The position numbers and the translations under genes were made by a program. From assembly GCF_003651225.1 (NCBI RefSeq), contig NZ_RCDB01000002.1, positions 434,001 to 498,000 on the forward strand: 64,000 nt of DNA. The letters run 5' to 3'. The stretch is from Microbacterium telephonicum. Lineage in GTDB: Bacteria; Actinomycetota; Actinomycetes; Actinomycetales; Microbacteriaceae. This document shows, in pieces, positions 28,950-39,117 of this stretch (position 1 is the stretch's first letter; the number at the start of each line of letters is the position of its first letter). Under the pieces are notes generated by a model that saw only the letters and a program-made list of their open reading frames with translations, was not told the DNA's origin and searched no databases.

Positions 28950-31163
28950 GTGGTCACGAAGAAGCGCACCTCCGCTGCCCGTCCCGTTCCGCCCCCGGCC
29001 GCGGCTCCCGTCGCCGCCGAGCCGCCCGCCACGAGCGCTGCCGCGAGCGAGCCCGCACCGCAGCCCGCGGCGAAGGCCGCTCCCGTCGCTGCGCCCGCGC
29101 CCCGTGAGCCCGAGGTGCGCAGCACCGCACCCATCCCGGAGCGACCGGCCGCGGCGTGGCACGGTGCCTTCACGACCCGCAACGGGCGCATCCCGCTCGG
29201 CGGGGCCCGCCCGAGCGTGCCCGGTGGCCGCTTCCCCGCGAAGGCGTTCGTCGGCGAAGCCGTGCCGTTCCAGGTGACCGCCTTCCGCGAGGGCCACGAC
29301 CTCATCGGCGTGCACCTGCGGCTCACCTCTCCGGGCGGCACCGAGACGCTGCACCGCCTCACTCCGCTGCACGACGGCTACGACCGCTGGCGGGTGAGTG
29401 TGGCACCGCTCGTGCAGGGGACCTGGCGGTTCCGTTTCGAGGCGTTCGCCGACGAGTTCGCGACGTGGGAGCATGCCGCAGAGCTCAAGATCGCCGCCGG
29501 CGTCGACACCGCCCTCATGCGCGAGATGGGCGCGCTGCTGTTCGAACGCGCCGCCGCCGAGGGCGACCGCCCTGCCGACGAGCGCGCCCGCCTCGAAGAC
29601 GCCGCCGCCCGGCTGCGCGACACCGCCGTCTCGGATCCCGCCGCGCTGGAGATCGTGCGCGACCCCGTCATCGCGGCGGACTTCGCCGCCCGCCCGCTCG
29701 CCGCCCTCGTCACACTCGGAGACGACCACGACCTGCTCGTCGAGCGCGAGCGCGCCGGCGTCGGCGCCTGGTACGAGTTCTTCCCGCGGTCGGAGGGCGC
29801 GCAGCGACTGGAGGACGGATCGATCCGCAGCGGGACGTTCCGCACCGCTGTCCGCCGGCTCCCCGAGGTCGCCGCGATGGGCTTCGACGTGCTGTACCTG
29901 CCGCCGATCCATCCGATCGGGGTCACCAACCGCAAGGGACCGAACAACACGCTCACCGCGGGGCCCGCCGATCCCGGCTCTCCCTGGGCGATCGGCGCGG
30001 CATCCGGCGGACACGACACCGTGCACCCCGACCTCGGCACGCTCGAGGACTTCCGCGCGTTCGTCGAGGCGGCGCGGGAGAACGGTCTCGAGGTCGCGCT
30101 CGACCTCGCTCTGCAGGCCTCCCCCGACCACCCGTGGGTGAGTACCCACCCGGAATGGTTCACGACGCTCCCCGACGGGTCGATCGCGTTCGCGGAGAAC
30201 CCGCCCAAGAAGTACCAGGACATCTATCCGATCAACTTCGACAACGACCCCGCAGGGATCAGCGCGGAAGTGCTGCGCATCGTGCGCCACTGGGTGGCGC
30301 AGGGCGTGAAGATCTTCCGCGTCGACAACCCGCACACCAAGCCGCTGTGGTTCTGGGAGTGGCTCATCGCCGAAGTGACCGCGACCGACCCCGACATCGT
30401 GTTCCTCGCCGAGGCGTTCACGCGTCCCTCGCCGTTGCAGGCGCTGGCCTGGAGCGGCTTCCAGCAGAGCTACTCGTACTTCACGTGGCGCAACAGCAAG
30501 GCGGAGCTCGAGGAGTTCCTCGGCTGGATCAGCGACGAGACGGCCGACTTCATGCGACCGAACCTGTTCGTCAACACCCCCGATATCCTCACCGAGTACC
30601 TGCAGTTCGGGGGGCGCCCCGCGTACCGCATCCGCGCGGCGCTCGCGGCGACCGGCGGCGCCAGCTATGGCGTATACGCGGGGTACGAGCTCATCGAGAA
30701 CGTCGCACGTCCGGGCTCCGAAGAGAACATCGACAATGAGAAGTACGAGTACAAGCTGCGCGACTGGGCGGATGCCGAGGCCCGCGGCGACTCGCTCGCT
30801 CCGTATCTTCGGCGCCTCAACGAGATCCGCCGCGCCCACCCGGCGCTGCGGCAGCTGCGCGGGCTGCGCATCCACTGGTCGGACGACGACGCGATCCTCG
30901 TCTTCTCCAAGCACCTGCCGGCCGCCCTGTCGCCCACCGGGGTCGACGACACGATCCTGGTCGTCGCCAACGTCGACCCGCACTCGACCCGCCAGACCAC
31001 CGTCCACGTCGACAGTTCGGCCTTCGGCGTGCCCCGCGGTGCCGACTACGACGTCGAGGACCTCGTCACCGGTGCGCGGTGGACCTGGAACCAGGACAAC
31101 TTCGTGCGGCTGGACGCCTTCGGCGAGCCGGTGCACATCCTGCACGTGAAGGGAACCCGATGA
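28950..31163 (+). CDS. glgE: Alpha-1,4-glucan:maltose-1-phosphate maltosyltransferase
   Basis: 737 aa. After an N-terminal Pro/Ala-rich low-complexity stretch of about 65 residues comes the GlgE N-domain ([17 protein letters not shown]) and a GH13 barrel with [22 protein letters not shown] (nucleophile Asp) and F-L-A-E-A-F-T-R-P (Glu). It extends glucan chains with maltose-1-phosphate, the step that links trehalose to glycogen in actinobacteria. treS and pep2 are not in the window. ATGA overlap with glgB. Confidence 0.95.
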   Translation: MVTKKRTSAARPVPPPAAAPVAAEPPATSAAASEPAPQPAAKAAPVAAPAPREPEVRSTAPIPERPAAAWHGAFTTRNGRIPLGGARPSVPGGRFPAKAFVGEAVPFQVTAFREGHDLIGVHLRLTSPGGTETLHRLTPLHDGYDRWRVSVAPLVQGTWRFRFEAFADEFATWEHAAELKIAAGVDTALMREMGALLFERAAAEGDRPADERARLEDAAARLRDTAVSDPAALEIVRDPVIAADFAARPLAALVTLGDDHDLLVERERAGVGAWYEFFPRSEGAQRLEDGSIRSGTFRTAVRRLPEVAAMGFDVLYLPPIHPIGVTNRKGPNNTLTAGPADPGSPWAIGAASGGHDTVHPDLGTLEDFRAFVEAARENGLEVALDLALQASPDHPWVSTHPEWFTTLPDGSIAFAENPPKKYQDIYPINFDNDPAGISAEVLRIVRHWVAQGVKIFRVDNPHTKPLWFWEWLIAEVTATDPDIVFLAEAFTRPSPLQALAWSGFQQSYSYFTWRNSKAELEEFLGWISDETADFMRPNLFVNTPDILTEYLQFGGRPAYRIRAALAATGGASYGVYAGYELIENVARPGSEENIDNEKYEYKLRDWADAEARGDSLAPYLRRLNEIRRAHPALRQLRGLRIHWSDDDAILVFSKHLPAALSPTGVDDTILVVANVDPHSTRQTTVHVDSSAFGVPRGADYDVEDLVTGARWTWNQDNFVRLDAFGEPVHILHVKGTR

Positions 31164-33295
31164 CCACGCCCTCCGACCAGGTGCTCGACACCCTCGCGAC
31201 CGGCTCGTACTACGCACCGCACGACGTGCTCGGTCCCCACGAGGACGACGACGGCTGGGTGGTGCGCGTGCGACGCCCCATGGCCGAGACGGTGTCCGCG
31301 GTCTTCGGCGACGGGAGTTCAGCCGATTTCGCGCACCTGCGCGGCGGCATCTGGGAAGCGGCCCTCGACGGTCAGCCCGGCGCGTACCGCATCCACACGA
31401 CGTACCCGAACGGACCGGACTTCGTCGCCGACGACCCGTACCGGTTCCTGCCCACGGTCGGCGAGCTCGACCTGCACCTCATCCGTGAGGGGCGCCACGA
31501 GCAGCTGTGGGACGTGCTGGGCGCGCACGTGCGCGACCTGGGTGGTGTCGCGGGGGTCTCGTTCTCGGTCTGGGCGCCCAACGCGCAGGCCGTGCGCGTC
31601 GTCGGCGACTTCAACAACTGGGACGGGCAGGGGCATTCGCTGCGTTCACTCGGCTCCAGCGGGGTGTGGGAGCTGTTCGTGCCGGGGCTGGGCACCGGGA
31701 CGGTGTACAAGTTCGAGATCCTCACGCAGGCGGGTACCTGGATCATGAAGGCCGACCCGATGGCCCGCGCCGCCGAGGTTCCGCCGGCGACGGGATCGAT
31801 CGTGACGGCATCCGCGTACACGTGGGACGACGCCGAGTGGATGGCCGAGCGCGCGACGCGCTCCGCGCTCGACCAGCCGATGTCGACGTACGAGATGCAC
31901 CTCGGATCGTGGCGCCCCGGCCTCGGATACCGCGAGGCCGCCGACCCGCTCATCGAGTACCTCACCGACCTCGGCTACACGCACGTCGAGTTCCTCCCGC
32001 TCGCAGAGCACCCCTTCGGCGGATCGTGGGGCTACCAGGTCACCGGCTACTACGCCCCCACGAGTCGCTTCGGCTCCCCCGACGACCTCCGGTACCTGAT
32101 CGACCGCCTGCACCAGGCCGGCATCGGCGTGATCATGGACTGGGTCCCCGGCCACTTCCCGAAGGACCAGTTCGCGCTCGCCCGCTTCGACGGTCAGGCG
32201 CTCTACGAGCACCCCGACCCCCGGCGCGGCGAGCACAAGGACTGGGGCACGCTGATCTTCGACTACGGGCGGCGCGAGGTGCGCAACTTCCTCGTCGCCA
32301 ACGCCCTGTACTGGCTCGAGGAGTTCCACGTCGACGGCCTGCGCGTGGATGCGGTCGCCTCGATGCTCTACCTCGACTACTCGCGCAACGAGGGCGAGTG
32401 GGAGCCGAACGTGCACGGCGGCCGCGAGAACCTCGAGGCCATCGGCTTCCTCCAGGAGGTCAACGCCACCGCCTACAAGCGCAACCCGGGCATCGCGATG
32501 ATCGCCGAGGAGTCCACCAGCTACCCGGGGGTCACCGCCCCGACCGACCATGGCGGGCTCGGCTTCGGGTTCAAGTGGAACATGGGCTGGATGAACGACT
32601 CGCTCGAGTACATCAAGCGCGATCCGATGTACCGCTCGTGGCACGAGGGCGAGCTGTCGTTCTCGTTCGTCTACGCGTTCAGTGAGAACTACATCCTGCC
32701 GATCAGCCACGACGAGGTCGTGCACGGCAAGGGCTCGCTGTTCGACCGGATGCCGGGCGACCACTGGCAGAAGCTCGCGAACATGCGCACCTTCCTCGCC
32801 TACATGTGGGGACACCCCGGTAAGCAGCTGCTGTTCATGGGCCAGGAGTTCGGCCAGATGTCGGAGTGGTCGGAGGGCCGCAGCCTCGACTGGTGGATGC
32901 TGGACCAGCCCGCCCACCGCCAGCTGCAGGGCTTCGTCGGCGCCCTCAACCACGCGTACCGCGAGCTGGCGCCGCTGTGGGCGCGCGACGCCGACGGCGC
33001 CGCGTTCACCCGGCTCGGCGCGCCGGACTGGAACGCGAACGTCATCGCGTTCGCGCGGCGCGACCACCACGGGAACACGGTCGTGGTCGTGAGCAACTTT
33101 GCCGGAAACCCGGTCTACGACTTCTCGCTCGATCTGCCCGAGCCCGGGCGGTGGAGCGAGGTGCTCAACTCCGACGCGGTCGAGTACGGCGGCTCGGGCG
33201 TCGGCAACGGCGGCGAGGTGCAGGCGGACGCCCACGGGCGCGCGCGTCTGACCGTGCCCCCGCTGGGCACGCTCTGGCTGCACCACCGCAGCTGA
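31160..33295 (+). CDS. glgB: 1,4-alpha-glucan branching enzyme
   Basis: 711 aa. N-terminal CBM48 ([18 protein letters not shown]), then H-L-G-S-W-R and the GH13 motifs [12 protein letters not shown] (nucleophile Asp), I-A-E-E-S-T (Glu) and I-S-H-D-E-V-V-H-G. It forms alpha-1,6 branches on the chains made by GlgE. Coupled to glgE by ATGA. Confidence 0.96.
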   Translation: MTTPSDQVLDTLATGSYYAPHDVLGPHEDDDGWVVRVRRPMAETVSAVFGDGSSADFAHLRGGIWEAALDGQPGAYRIHTTYPNGPDFVADDPYRFLPTVGELDLHLIREGRHEQLWDVLGAHVRDLGGVAGVSFSVWAPNAQAVRVVGDFNNWDGQGHSLRSLGSSGVWELFVPGLGTGTVYKFEILTQAGTWIMKADPMARAAEVPPATGSIVTASAYTWDDAEWMAERATRSALDQPMSTYEMHLGSWRPGLGYREAADPLIEYLTDLGYTHVEFLPLAEHPFGGSWGYQVTGYYAPTSRFGSPDDLRYLIDRLHQAGIGVIMDWVPGHFPKDQFALARFDGQALYEHPDPRRGEHKDWGTLIFDYGRREVRNFLVANALYWLEEFHVDGLRVDAVASMLYLDYSRNEGEWEPNVHGGRENLEAIGFLQEVNATAYKRNPGIAMIAEESTSYPGVTAPTDHGGLGFGFKWNMGWMNDSLEYIKRDPMYRSWHEGELSFSFVYAFSENYILPISHDEVVHGKGSLFDRMPGDHWQKLANMRTFLAYMWGHPGKQLLFMGQEFGQMSEWSEGRSLDWWMLDQPAHRQLQGFVGALNHAYRELAPLWARDADGAAFTRLGAPDWNANVIAFARRDHHGNTVVVVSNFAGNPVYDFSLDLPEPGRWSEVLNSDAVEYGGSGVGNGGEVQADAHGRARLTVPPLGTLWLHHRS

Positions 33296-33310
33296 CACGG
33301 GGAGGGCACG

Positions 33311-33349
33311 ACGCGGCGCCCGCCTCCCTCCGGAGTGCGGGCGCCGCGT
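33311..33349. terminator. Bidirectional hairpin between glgB and the thioredoxin/TPR gene
   Basis: Perfect 13-base arms ACGCGGCGCCCGC and GCGGGCGCCGCGT around a 13-base loop, located exactly between two convergent genes. No U-run on either side. Confidence 0.7.
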
Positions 33350-33356
33350 GGTGGAC

Positions 33357-34292
33357 TCAGAACAGCAGGCTGGCCAGTCGGCCGCGCGCCCGCGCGACAC
33401 GCGGGTCGGCGTCCCCGACGAGGCCGAACAGCTCGAGCAGGCGCTCGCGCACGGGGCCGCGCTCGTCCGCGGGCAGCACCGCGAACAGGTCGAGCAGTCG
33501 CGAGAACGCGTCGTCGACGTGTCCGCCCGACAGATCGAGGTCGGCGACGGCGAACTGGGCTTCGACGTCGAGCGGGGCCGCCGCGGCGGCGGCGCGCGCG
33601 GCCTGAAGGTCCGCGCCGTCGACCCGCTGCAGCAACCGCACCTGACCGAGACCGGCGCGTGCCTGCTCGTCACGCGGGTTCTGCGCGAGGGCGCGCTCGT
33701 ACGCGCTCACGGCCGTGGCGTAGTCGCCGTTCTCGATCGCGTCGTAGGCCTCCTGGTGCAGGGGCGGCAGCTCGGGCTCGGCCGGCTCCTCCGCACCCTC
33801 CCCCGGCTCGCCGACCGGGACGGTGCCGGTCACGCCGTGCTGGGCCGCCAGCTGCAGCAGCTGGGCGAACACCTCCCGCACCTGCTGCTCGGGGACCGCG
33901 CCGTTGAACAGCGGCACCGGCTGACCGGCGACGAGGGCGACGACCATCGGGATGGACTGCGCGCGGAAGCCCTGCGCGAGCTGCGGGTTCGCGTCGACGT
34001 CGACCTTCGCGAGCACGAGGCGCCCGCCGAGTTCGGTGACGACCTTCTCGAGCACCGGGCTCAGCTGCTTGCACGGGCCGCACCACTCCGCCCACAGGTC
34101 GACGACGACCGGGACGGTGCGCGAGAGCTCCAGCGCCTGGGGGAAGGACGCATCCGTCACATCGAAGACGAGCGGCAGTGCGCCGCCCTCTTCGGGAGCC
34201 GACGCGCCCGCGGCGGGGGCGGTGGGGCGGGAGCGCAGCGACGACAGATCGACTGCTCCCCTCAGGACGGCACCGGGAGCCTGATCGCTCAT
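33357..34292 (-). CDS. Thioredoxin-like/tetratricopeptide protein (CnoX/YbbN type)
   Basis: 311 aa. A thioredoxin domain with the active site W-A-E-W-C71-G-P-C74-K is followed by a Pro-rich linker and a helical tetratricopeptide tail (A-V-S-A-Y-E-R-A-L-A-Q-N-P, A-F-S-R-L-L-D-L-F-A-V). Proteins of this build act as redox-sensitive chaperone helpers in the cytoplasm; here both cysteines are kept. It is coupled by a one-base overlap to the upstream membrane-anchored protein gene. Confidence 0.88.
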   Translation of the reverse strand: MSDQAPGAVLRGAVDLSSLRSRPTAPAAGASAPEEGGALPLVFDVTDASFPQALELSRTVPVVVDLWAEWCGPCKQLSPVLEKVVTELGGRLVLAKVDVDANPQLAQGFRAQSIPMVVALVAGQPVPLFNGAVPEQQVREVFAQLLQLAAQHGVTGTVPVGEPGEGAEEPAEPELPPLHQEAYDAIENGDYATAVSAYERALAQNPRDEQARAGLGQVRLLQRVDGADLQAARAAAAAAPLDVEAQFAVADLDLSGGHVDDAFSRLLDLFAVLPADERGPVRERLLELFGLVGDADPRVARARGRLASLLF

Positions 34293-36082
34293 CACTGCTT
34301 CACTTTCGCTTCGAGGATGTCGGAGGAGTAGCCGAGGTTCTGGATCCGTTGGTTGGAGCTCTGCGCCGGCACGAAGAAGAACAGCTGGTCCACGTACGTC
34401 GTGGTGAACCCGCTCGCCGACTGCGTCTGGCCGGTGAGGGTCTTCACCACCGGGTTGTTGTCGACCTTGATGACGGCATCCGACGTCGTCGGCGCGACGG
34501 TCTCGGTCTCGTTGACCGTCACCGCCACGATGGCGCCGCTGTCGAGCGTCGCGAGCGAGATGGGCTCCTGGCTGCCGGCCGTCGTCGCGAAGGTCAGCGT
34601 GCCGGTGGTGGCACCGGTCTGGTCGAACTCCTGCTTCGTCGCCGCGCGGTTGTCGGCGACCTGGCTGCGGAAGGGGTCGGTGTCGGAGAACAGCGAGGCG
34701 TACCGGCTCGCGTCCCCGTTGTCGATGACGTCCGCGTACGCGCCCGCCAGGTCTTCGGGCGCGATCATCAGGAACGGCGAGTCCGGCTGCACCTGCAGGG
34801 CGCCGATGTAGGCCGGAGCGACGTTGAGCGAGGTCTCCGCCGTGAGGTCGGCGATGGAGGTCAACTTGTAGTTCGACCAGGGGTCGGTCTGTGTGACGGC
34901 GAGCACCTTGTCGGACTGCGTCGTGTCGTCGGTGACGACCGCGAAGAAGCTGCGCGGCCACCCTTCGTAGGCCTCCGGCAGCAGCAGCTTGACGTCGCCG
35001 GTGGGGATCGCCGGCAGCGCCGCACGATCGGGCAGCTGGGTGCGCAGCGTGTAGTTCGTCGAGCGCGTCGCCAGCGCCGTGCCGTCCAGGCGCGTCGCGG
35101 CGAGGTTCGCGTCGTTGGTCTCGTCGGCCGAGGCGACCTGGTCGGCGATCTTGTCGAGGATGCGGGCGGCTTGCTGCTCGGTCACCGCGGGCGGCGCCTC
35201 CTGCCCCTCGGGCACGACGACGCTCGCCGACGGCGAGGGGCTCTGCGCCGCGGGGAGCTGCGGCCACGCGTCCGCCGTGCACCCGGTGGCGAACAGCCCC
35301 ACCACCGCCGCGACGGGGATCGCGACGAGCTTCCGGGTGCGTCCGCCGAGCTGACGACGCGAGGGGGATGCGCTGATGACGCCCTTCTCGCCGGCCGCCT
35401 CGACCTCGCGCACGTCGATCGGCTCGGTCACCGGCATGGGCAGACCGCGTCGGCGCGGACCGCGGGAGCGGCGCAGATGACGCACCGCGAGGATGTAGAG
35501 CACGATGCCGACGGCCATGAGGATGCCGCCGCCGAGGATGAGGGGCCCCGCCCACGGCGTGGCGTTGCCGATCGGCCAGGTGACCGACATCGTCTGGGGG
35601 GCGTCCTCGACGCCGTCGCCGGCCACGAGCAGGCTCATGTCGGCCGGCAGGCTGACCGAGGCGACGAGCACGTCGTCCTGCTGGAACTCGTCGAGCCAGA
35701 GGTCGGAGCCGGCGGGGGTCAGCGGGACGGTCTCGCCGTCGTCGGACTTCACCGGCGCCTCGGCGTCGACATGCGCCGTCACGACGTCGCCCTCGTCGCC
35801 GAGGGTCACGTGGGCGTAGTCGGTGCGGGCGAGCCAGGCCTCCAGGTCGTCCGTGCGGCCGTAGGCGGCGAAGATGGTGCCGTCCGCCTGGGCGCGGAAG
35901 GTTTGCGCGCCGGCGTTGCTGCCGAGCACGGTGCCGTCGACGAGCACGTACGGAGCCGCATCGTCGACCGAGATCGTCTCGGTCTGCGTCTTGGGACCCT
36001 GGAAGACGGTGCGCTGCGCGATCCCGGCACCGATCATCACGGTCGCCAGGACGAAGGCGACGACTGCCCACACGAAACGCAC
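34292..36082 (-). CDS. Conserved membrane-anchored protein of unknown function
   Basis: 596 aa. Hydrophobic segments are seen near residues 5-25 (V-V-A-F-V-L-A-T-V-M-I-G-A-G) and near residue 180-200 (P-L-I-L-G-G-G-I-L-M-A-V-G-I-V-L-Y-I-L-A-V), and a third around residue 255-265 ending L-F-A-T-G-C, which resembles a lipobox but is internal. The part after it is a ~330-residue Ser/Thr-rich extracellular domain. GTG start at 36082 chosen because GAGAGG lies 8 bases before it. Always paired with thioredoxin-like genes in relatives as far as I recall; no function assigned. Confidence 0.75.
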   Translation of the reverse strand: MRFVWAVVAFVLATVMIGAGIAQRTVFQGPKTQTETISVDDAAPYVLVDGTVLGSNAGAQTFRAQADGTIFAAYGRTDDLEAWLARTDYAHVTLGDEGDVVTAHVDAEAPVKSDDGETVPLTPAGSDLWLDEFQQDDVLVASVSLPADMSLLVAGDGVEDAPQTMSVTWPIGNATPWAGPLILGGGILMAVGIVLYILAVRHLRRSRGPRRRGLPMPVTEPIDVREVEAAGEKGVISASPSRRQLGGRTRKLVAIPVAAVVGLFATGCTADAWPQLPAAQSPSPSASVVVPEGQEAPPAVTEQQAARILDKIADQVASADETNDANLAATRLDGTALATRSTNYTLRTQLPDRAALPAIPTGDVKLLLPEAYEGWPRSFFAVVTDDTTQSDKVLAVTQTDPWSNYKLTSIADLTAETSLNVAPAYIGALQVQPDSPFLMIAPEDLAGAYADVIDNGDASRYASLFSDTDPFRSQVADNRAATKQEFDQTGATTGTLTFATTAGSQEPISLATLDSGAIVAVTVNETETVAPTTSDAVIKVDNNPVVKTLTGQTQSASGFTTTYVDQLFFFVPAQSSNQRIQNLGYSSDILEAKVKQ

Positions 36083-36262
36083 GAAACGAACCTCTCTCCG
36101 CCTCCCGCACTCGGCGCGGCCGCCGCGAGGCGCGCGGACGGGAAGGCACATTCGACATTCCAGCCTAGCGAAACCGGCTGGACATCGCCCGGGAGGGGCC
36201 TGTCGGGCCGGTATGTCGTCGCGGCATCAGTATCCTGACAGGACGTGTCCCGAGGAGGTCCC

Positions 36263-37342
36263 GTGAAGATCCAGCATCCCTTCCGCACCGCGCTGGTCGC
36301 AACCCTCGGCGTGGGCGTCGGCATCCTGCTCATCAACAGCGTCAGCTCGCTGTCGACGGTCCTGCTTTACGTCGGCACGGCGTTGTTCGTCTCGCTGGGT
36401 CTCGACCCGCTGGTGACCTGGCTCACCCGCAAGGGACTCCCCCGCTGGGCGTCGCTGCTGATCACCTTCGCCGCCGTGCTGGGTGCGTTCGCGGCGATCA
36501 TCCTCATCGTCGTGCCGGTGATCGTGCAGCAGATCTCGCAGGTCGTGCAGTCGATCCAGCAGCTCGTGGAGAACGCGGTCAGCGGCGAGTGGGATCCCGT
36601 GGCGTCGACGCGCGACTGGTTGAGCGACACGTTCCCGATGCTCAACGTCGACGAGCTGTTCGGCTACATCTCCGATTGGTACAACTCGCTCGACTTCGGC
36701 CAGATCGGCTCGACCGCCGGCGGCACGATCATCTCGATCGGCGCGGGCATCGCCTCCGGATTCACCGGGGCGATCATCATCCTGATCCTGACGATCTACT
36801 TCACCGCATCGACGCCGTCGCTCAAGGCGTCGGTGTACCAGCTGGTGCCGGCCTCGAAGCGTCCCCGTTTCATCGACCTCGCCGAGCAGATCACCGCGTC
36901 GGTGGGCTACTACGTCGCGGGGCAGGTCACGCTGGGCGTCATCAACGGCGTGCTGAGCGCGATCTTCCTCACCATCATCCAGGCGCCCTTCCCGGCGGTG
37001 CTCGCCGTCGTCGCCTTCTTCTTCTCGCTCATCCCGCTCGTGGGAACCCTCACCGGTTCGGCGATCATCGTGCTCGTGTGCCTGATCCCGGGGCTCGGGT
37101 CGCCGCTCACGGCGCTCGTCGCGTTGATCTGGTACGTCGTCTACATGCAGGTGGAGGCGTACTTCCTCTCCCCGCGCATCATGAGCCGCGCCGTGTCGGT
37201 TCCCGGAGCGGTCGTCGTCATCGCCGCCCTCGCGGGCGGATCGCTGCTGGGCCTGCTGGGCGCCCTCATCGCCATCCCGGTGGCGGCGAGCATCCTGATC
37301 ATCTACCGGCAGGTGCTGATCCCCCGACAGAACGAGCTGTGA
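36263..37342 (+). CDS. AI-2E family transporter (PerM/UPF0118)
   Basis: 359 aa with about eight hydrophobic segments and the family layout: two N-terminal pairs, a periplasmic stretch with W-L-S-D-T-F-P, then Y-F-T-A-S-T-P-S-L-K and P-F-P-A-V-L-A-V-V-A-F-F-F-S-L-I-P-L-V-G-T. Such proteins export autoinducer-2 or exchange ions; the substrate here is unknown. Start: GTG 36263 follows AGGAGG by 4 bases. An in-frame GTG at 36245 lies 8 bases after a TATCCT box and would give six more residues. Confidence 0.88.
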   Translation: MKIQHPFRTALVATLGVGVGILLINSVSSLSTVLLYVGTALFVSLGLDPLVTWLTRKGLPRWASLLITFAAVLGAFAAIILIVVPVIVQQISQVVQSIQQLVENAVSGEWDPVASTRDWLSDTFPMLNVDELFGYISDWYNSLDFGQIGSTAGGTIISIGAGIASGFTGAIIILILTIYFTASTPSLKASVYQLVPASKRPRFIDLAEQITASVGYYVAGQVTLGVINGVLSAIFLTIIQAPFPAVLAVVAFFFSLIPLVGTLTGSAIIVLVCLIPGLGSPLTALVALIWYVVYMQVEAYFLSPRIMSRAVSVPGAVVVIAALAGGSLLGLLGALIAIPVAASILIIYRQVLIPRQNEL

Positions 37343-38062
37343 TCAGGCGAGGTCGCCGTCCCATTCGGTGGCCAGCGGCAGCGCGTCGGGGCGCACGGCC
37401 GCGACGATCTCCGTGAGCACGCGCCGGGTCTGGTTCTCGCCGACCCACAGGTGCTTCCCGCCGTCCACGGCGATGACGGCGGCATCCGGCACCGCGGCGA
37501 ACCGCTCCCGCGCGGCGTCGGGCCGCAGGTAGTCGTCGAACTCGGGCACGACAACGACCATGCGGCGGGAATCGCCGGCCCATGCGGCGACCTCGGCGTC
37601 GGTCGCGCGGTGCAGCGGCGGCGAGAGCAGCACGACGCCGTCGATGTCGTGGTCACGGCCGTACTTGAGGGCGAGTTCGGTGCCGAACGACCAGCCCACG
37701 AGCCACGGATGCGGCAGGCCCCGTTCACGGACGAACGCCATCGCGGCGGCGACGTCGAACTCCTCCGACGCGCCCCCGTCGAACGCCCCGTCGCTCGTGC
37801 CGCGCGGCGACGTCGTACCGCGGGTGTTGAACCGCAGCACGGCGAGGTCGGCGAGGGCGGGGAGACGCCCGGCGGCCTTGCGCAGGATGTGCGAGTCCAT
37901 GAACCCACCCGCCGTGGGCAGCGGATGCAGGGTCACGAGCGTCGCGACGGGGTCGCGGTCGGCGGGAAGGGCGAGCTCCCCCACCAGCGTCAGGCCGTCG
38001 AGCGTGGTCAGCTCGATCTCCTCGCGGCGGGCGGGCAGCAGGACGGGTCCGCGGATCTCCAT
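37343..38062 (-). CDS. Alpha/beta hydrolase (COG2945-like)
   Basis: 239 aa. L-H-P-L-P-T-A-G-G-F-M-D-S opens the fold, the nucleophile elbow is G-W-S-F-G-T, and acid and base are likely D in E-F-D-D-Y-L-R-P and H in D-G-G-K-H-L-W-V. The pattern L-R-F-N-T-R-G fits the short hydrolases of COG2945. Substrate unknown. Stop codon is directly next to the stop of the convergent transporter gene. Confidence 0.84.
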   Translation of the reverse strand: MEIRGPVLLPARREEIELTTLDGLTLVGELALPADRDPVATLVTLHPLPTAGGFMDSHILRKAAGRLPALADLAVLRFNTRGTTSPRGTSDGAFDGGASEEFDVAAAMAFVRERGLPHPWLVGWSFGTELALKYGRDHDIDGVVLLSPPLHRATDAEVAAWAGDSRRMVVVVPEFDDYLRPDAARERFAAVPDAAVIAVDGGKHLWVGENQTRRVLTEIVAAVRPDALPLATEWDGDLA

Positions 38063-38087
38063 GCGGTCGGGGCTCCTCTCGGTGCGC

Positions 38088-38369
38088 TCAGGCGCTCTTC
38101 CAGCAGGCGCTGTGCCAGTGTCGACGTGCCGCGAGATCGGCGGCGTCGCCCAGGATGCCGTCGGCCTGCCAGACGACGACATGGGCGGTTCCGGCCGCGA
38201 TGACACGGCCGCATCCGGGGCAGGTGTAGTCCTTCTGAGACTGGGAGCCCGACAGCGGCTGCACCGTCCAGGTGCGCCCCCGTCGCGTCTCGGTGCGCTT
38301 CCACCCGCTCAGCAGACGCTCGAACGAGTCGTCGCCGCCGTCCGGCCGGCGACGGTTCGCGCGGGGCAT
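38088..38369 (-). CDS. Small zinc-ribbon protein, conserved in actinobacteria
   Basis: 93 aa. Y-T-C-P-G-C-G-R-V-I-A-A-G-T-A-H provides a CxxC knuckle and H-W-H-S-A-C-W-K near the end supplies a second His/Cys set, so one metal site is likely. The first half is basic and disordered. Databases often call this family 'ATP/GTP-binding protein', which the sequence does not support. It ends 25 bases before the hydrolase gene start and is 4 bases from the transglycosylase-like gene. Confidence 0.72.
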   Translation of the reverse strand: MPRANRRRPDGGDDSFERLLSGWKRTETRRGRTWTVQPLSGSQSQKDYTCPGCGRVIAAGTAHVVVWQADGILGDAADLAARRHWHSACWKSA

Positions 38370-38373
38370 GGGG

Positions 38374-39093
38374 TCAGTACCAGCCCTTGCGCTGCGAGTG
38401 GTCCCACGCGCCGCAGGGGGTGCCGTACCGGCCGCCGATGTAGCCGAGACCCCACGCGATCTGGGTGGCGGGGTTGGTCTCCCAATCGGCGCCGGCCGAG
38501 GCCATCTTGTTGCCGGGGAGCGCCTGCGGGATGCCGTACGCTCCCGAGCCGGCGTTGTACGCGTTGACGCGCCAGCCCGACTCCTTCTTCCAGAGCGCGA
38601 CCAGGCACGCGAACTGGTCGTCGCCCCAGCCGCGCCCGAGCACCATCTCGTAGGCGATCGCCTGGGCGCTGCCCGGATCGGGGCTGACGAACGGCGGCGC
38701 CCAGCCCGACGACGATCCGCCGGCGGTCGTCTTCGCCTTCGCGGTGGCGGTCGGGGTGGGAGTCGGCTTGGGCGTGACGTACACCGTGTAGGCGAGGGTC
38801 TCGCGACCGAGCGGCTTGTCGGAGCCGGCGGCGACGAGCGCCTGCGCATCGGCGATCGTGGTCTCGTACAGCGACATCGGGTCGAGCTCGGCGGCGTGGG
38901 CCTGCGTCGAGACGGCTCCCAGCGGCGCGATCGCCGACACGGCGAAACCGGCGGCGGCGAGGGCTGCGAACACGGCCAGCACACCGCGTCGGCGCGTCCA
39001 GCGCGCTCCGGCCGCACGCGGCGCGACGGCTCCTGTGCGACGTGCGGGTGCCGTCGACGAGGAGGTGGGGGTCAGCTCGTTTCCGGAAGTCAC
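38374..39093 (-). CDS. Secreted transglycosylase-like (SLT-fold) protein
   Basis: 239 aa. A basic leader, hydrophobic segment near residues 37-60 and A-H-A-A-E cut site give an exported protein, followed by a Thr/Pro-rich linker. The C-terminal ~90 residues contain W-K-K-E-S-G-W with the catalytic-type Glu, then N-A-G-S-G-A-Y-G-I-P-Q-A-L-P-G, the actinobacterial aggregation-promoting-factor/SLT motif. It likely acts on peptidoglycan. GTG start 9 bases after a TAGACT box. Confidence 0.85.
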   Translation of the reverse strand: MTSGNELTPTSSSTAPARRTGAVAPRAAGARWTRRRGVLAVFAALAAAGFAVSAIAPLGAVSTQAHAAELDPMSLYETTIADAQALVAAGSDKPLGRETLAYTVYVTPKPTPTPTATAKAKTTAGGSSSGWAPPFVSPDPGSAQAIAYEMVLGRGWGDDQFACLVALWKKESGWRVNAYNAGSGAYGIPQALPGNKMASAGADWETNPATQIAWGLGYIGGRYGTPCGAWDHSQRKGWY

Positions 39094-39117
39094 AGTCGGG
39101 CCAGTCTAGCGGCGCCG

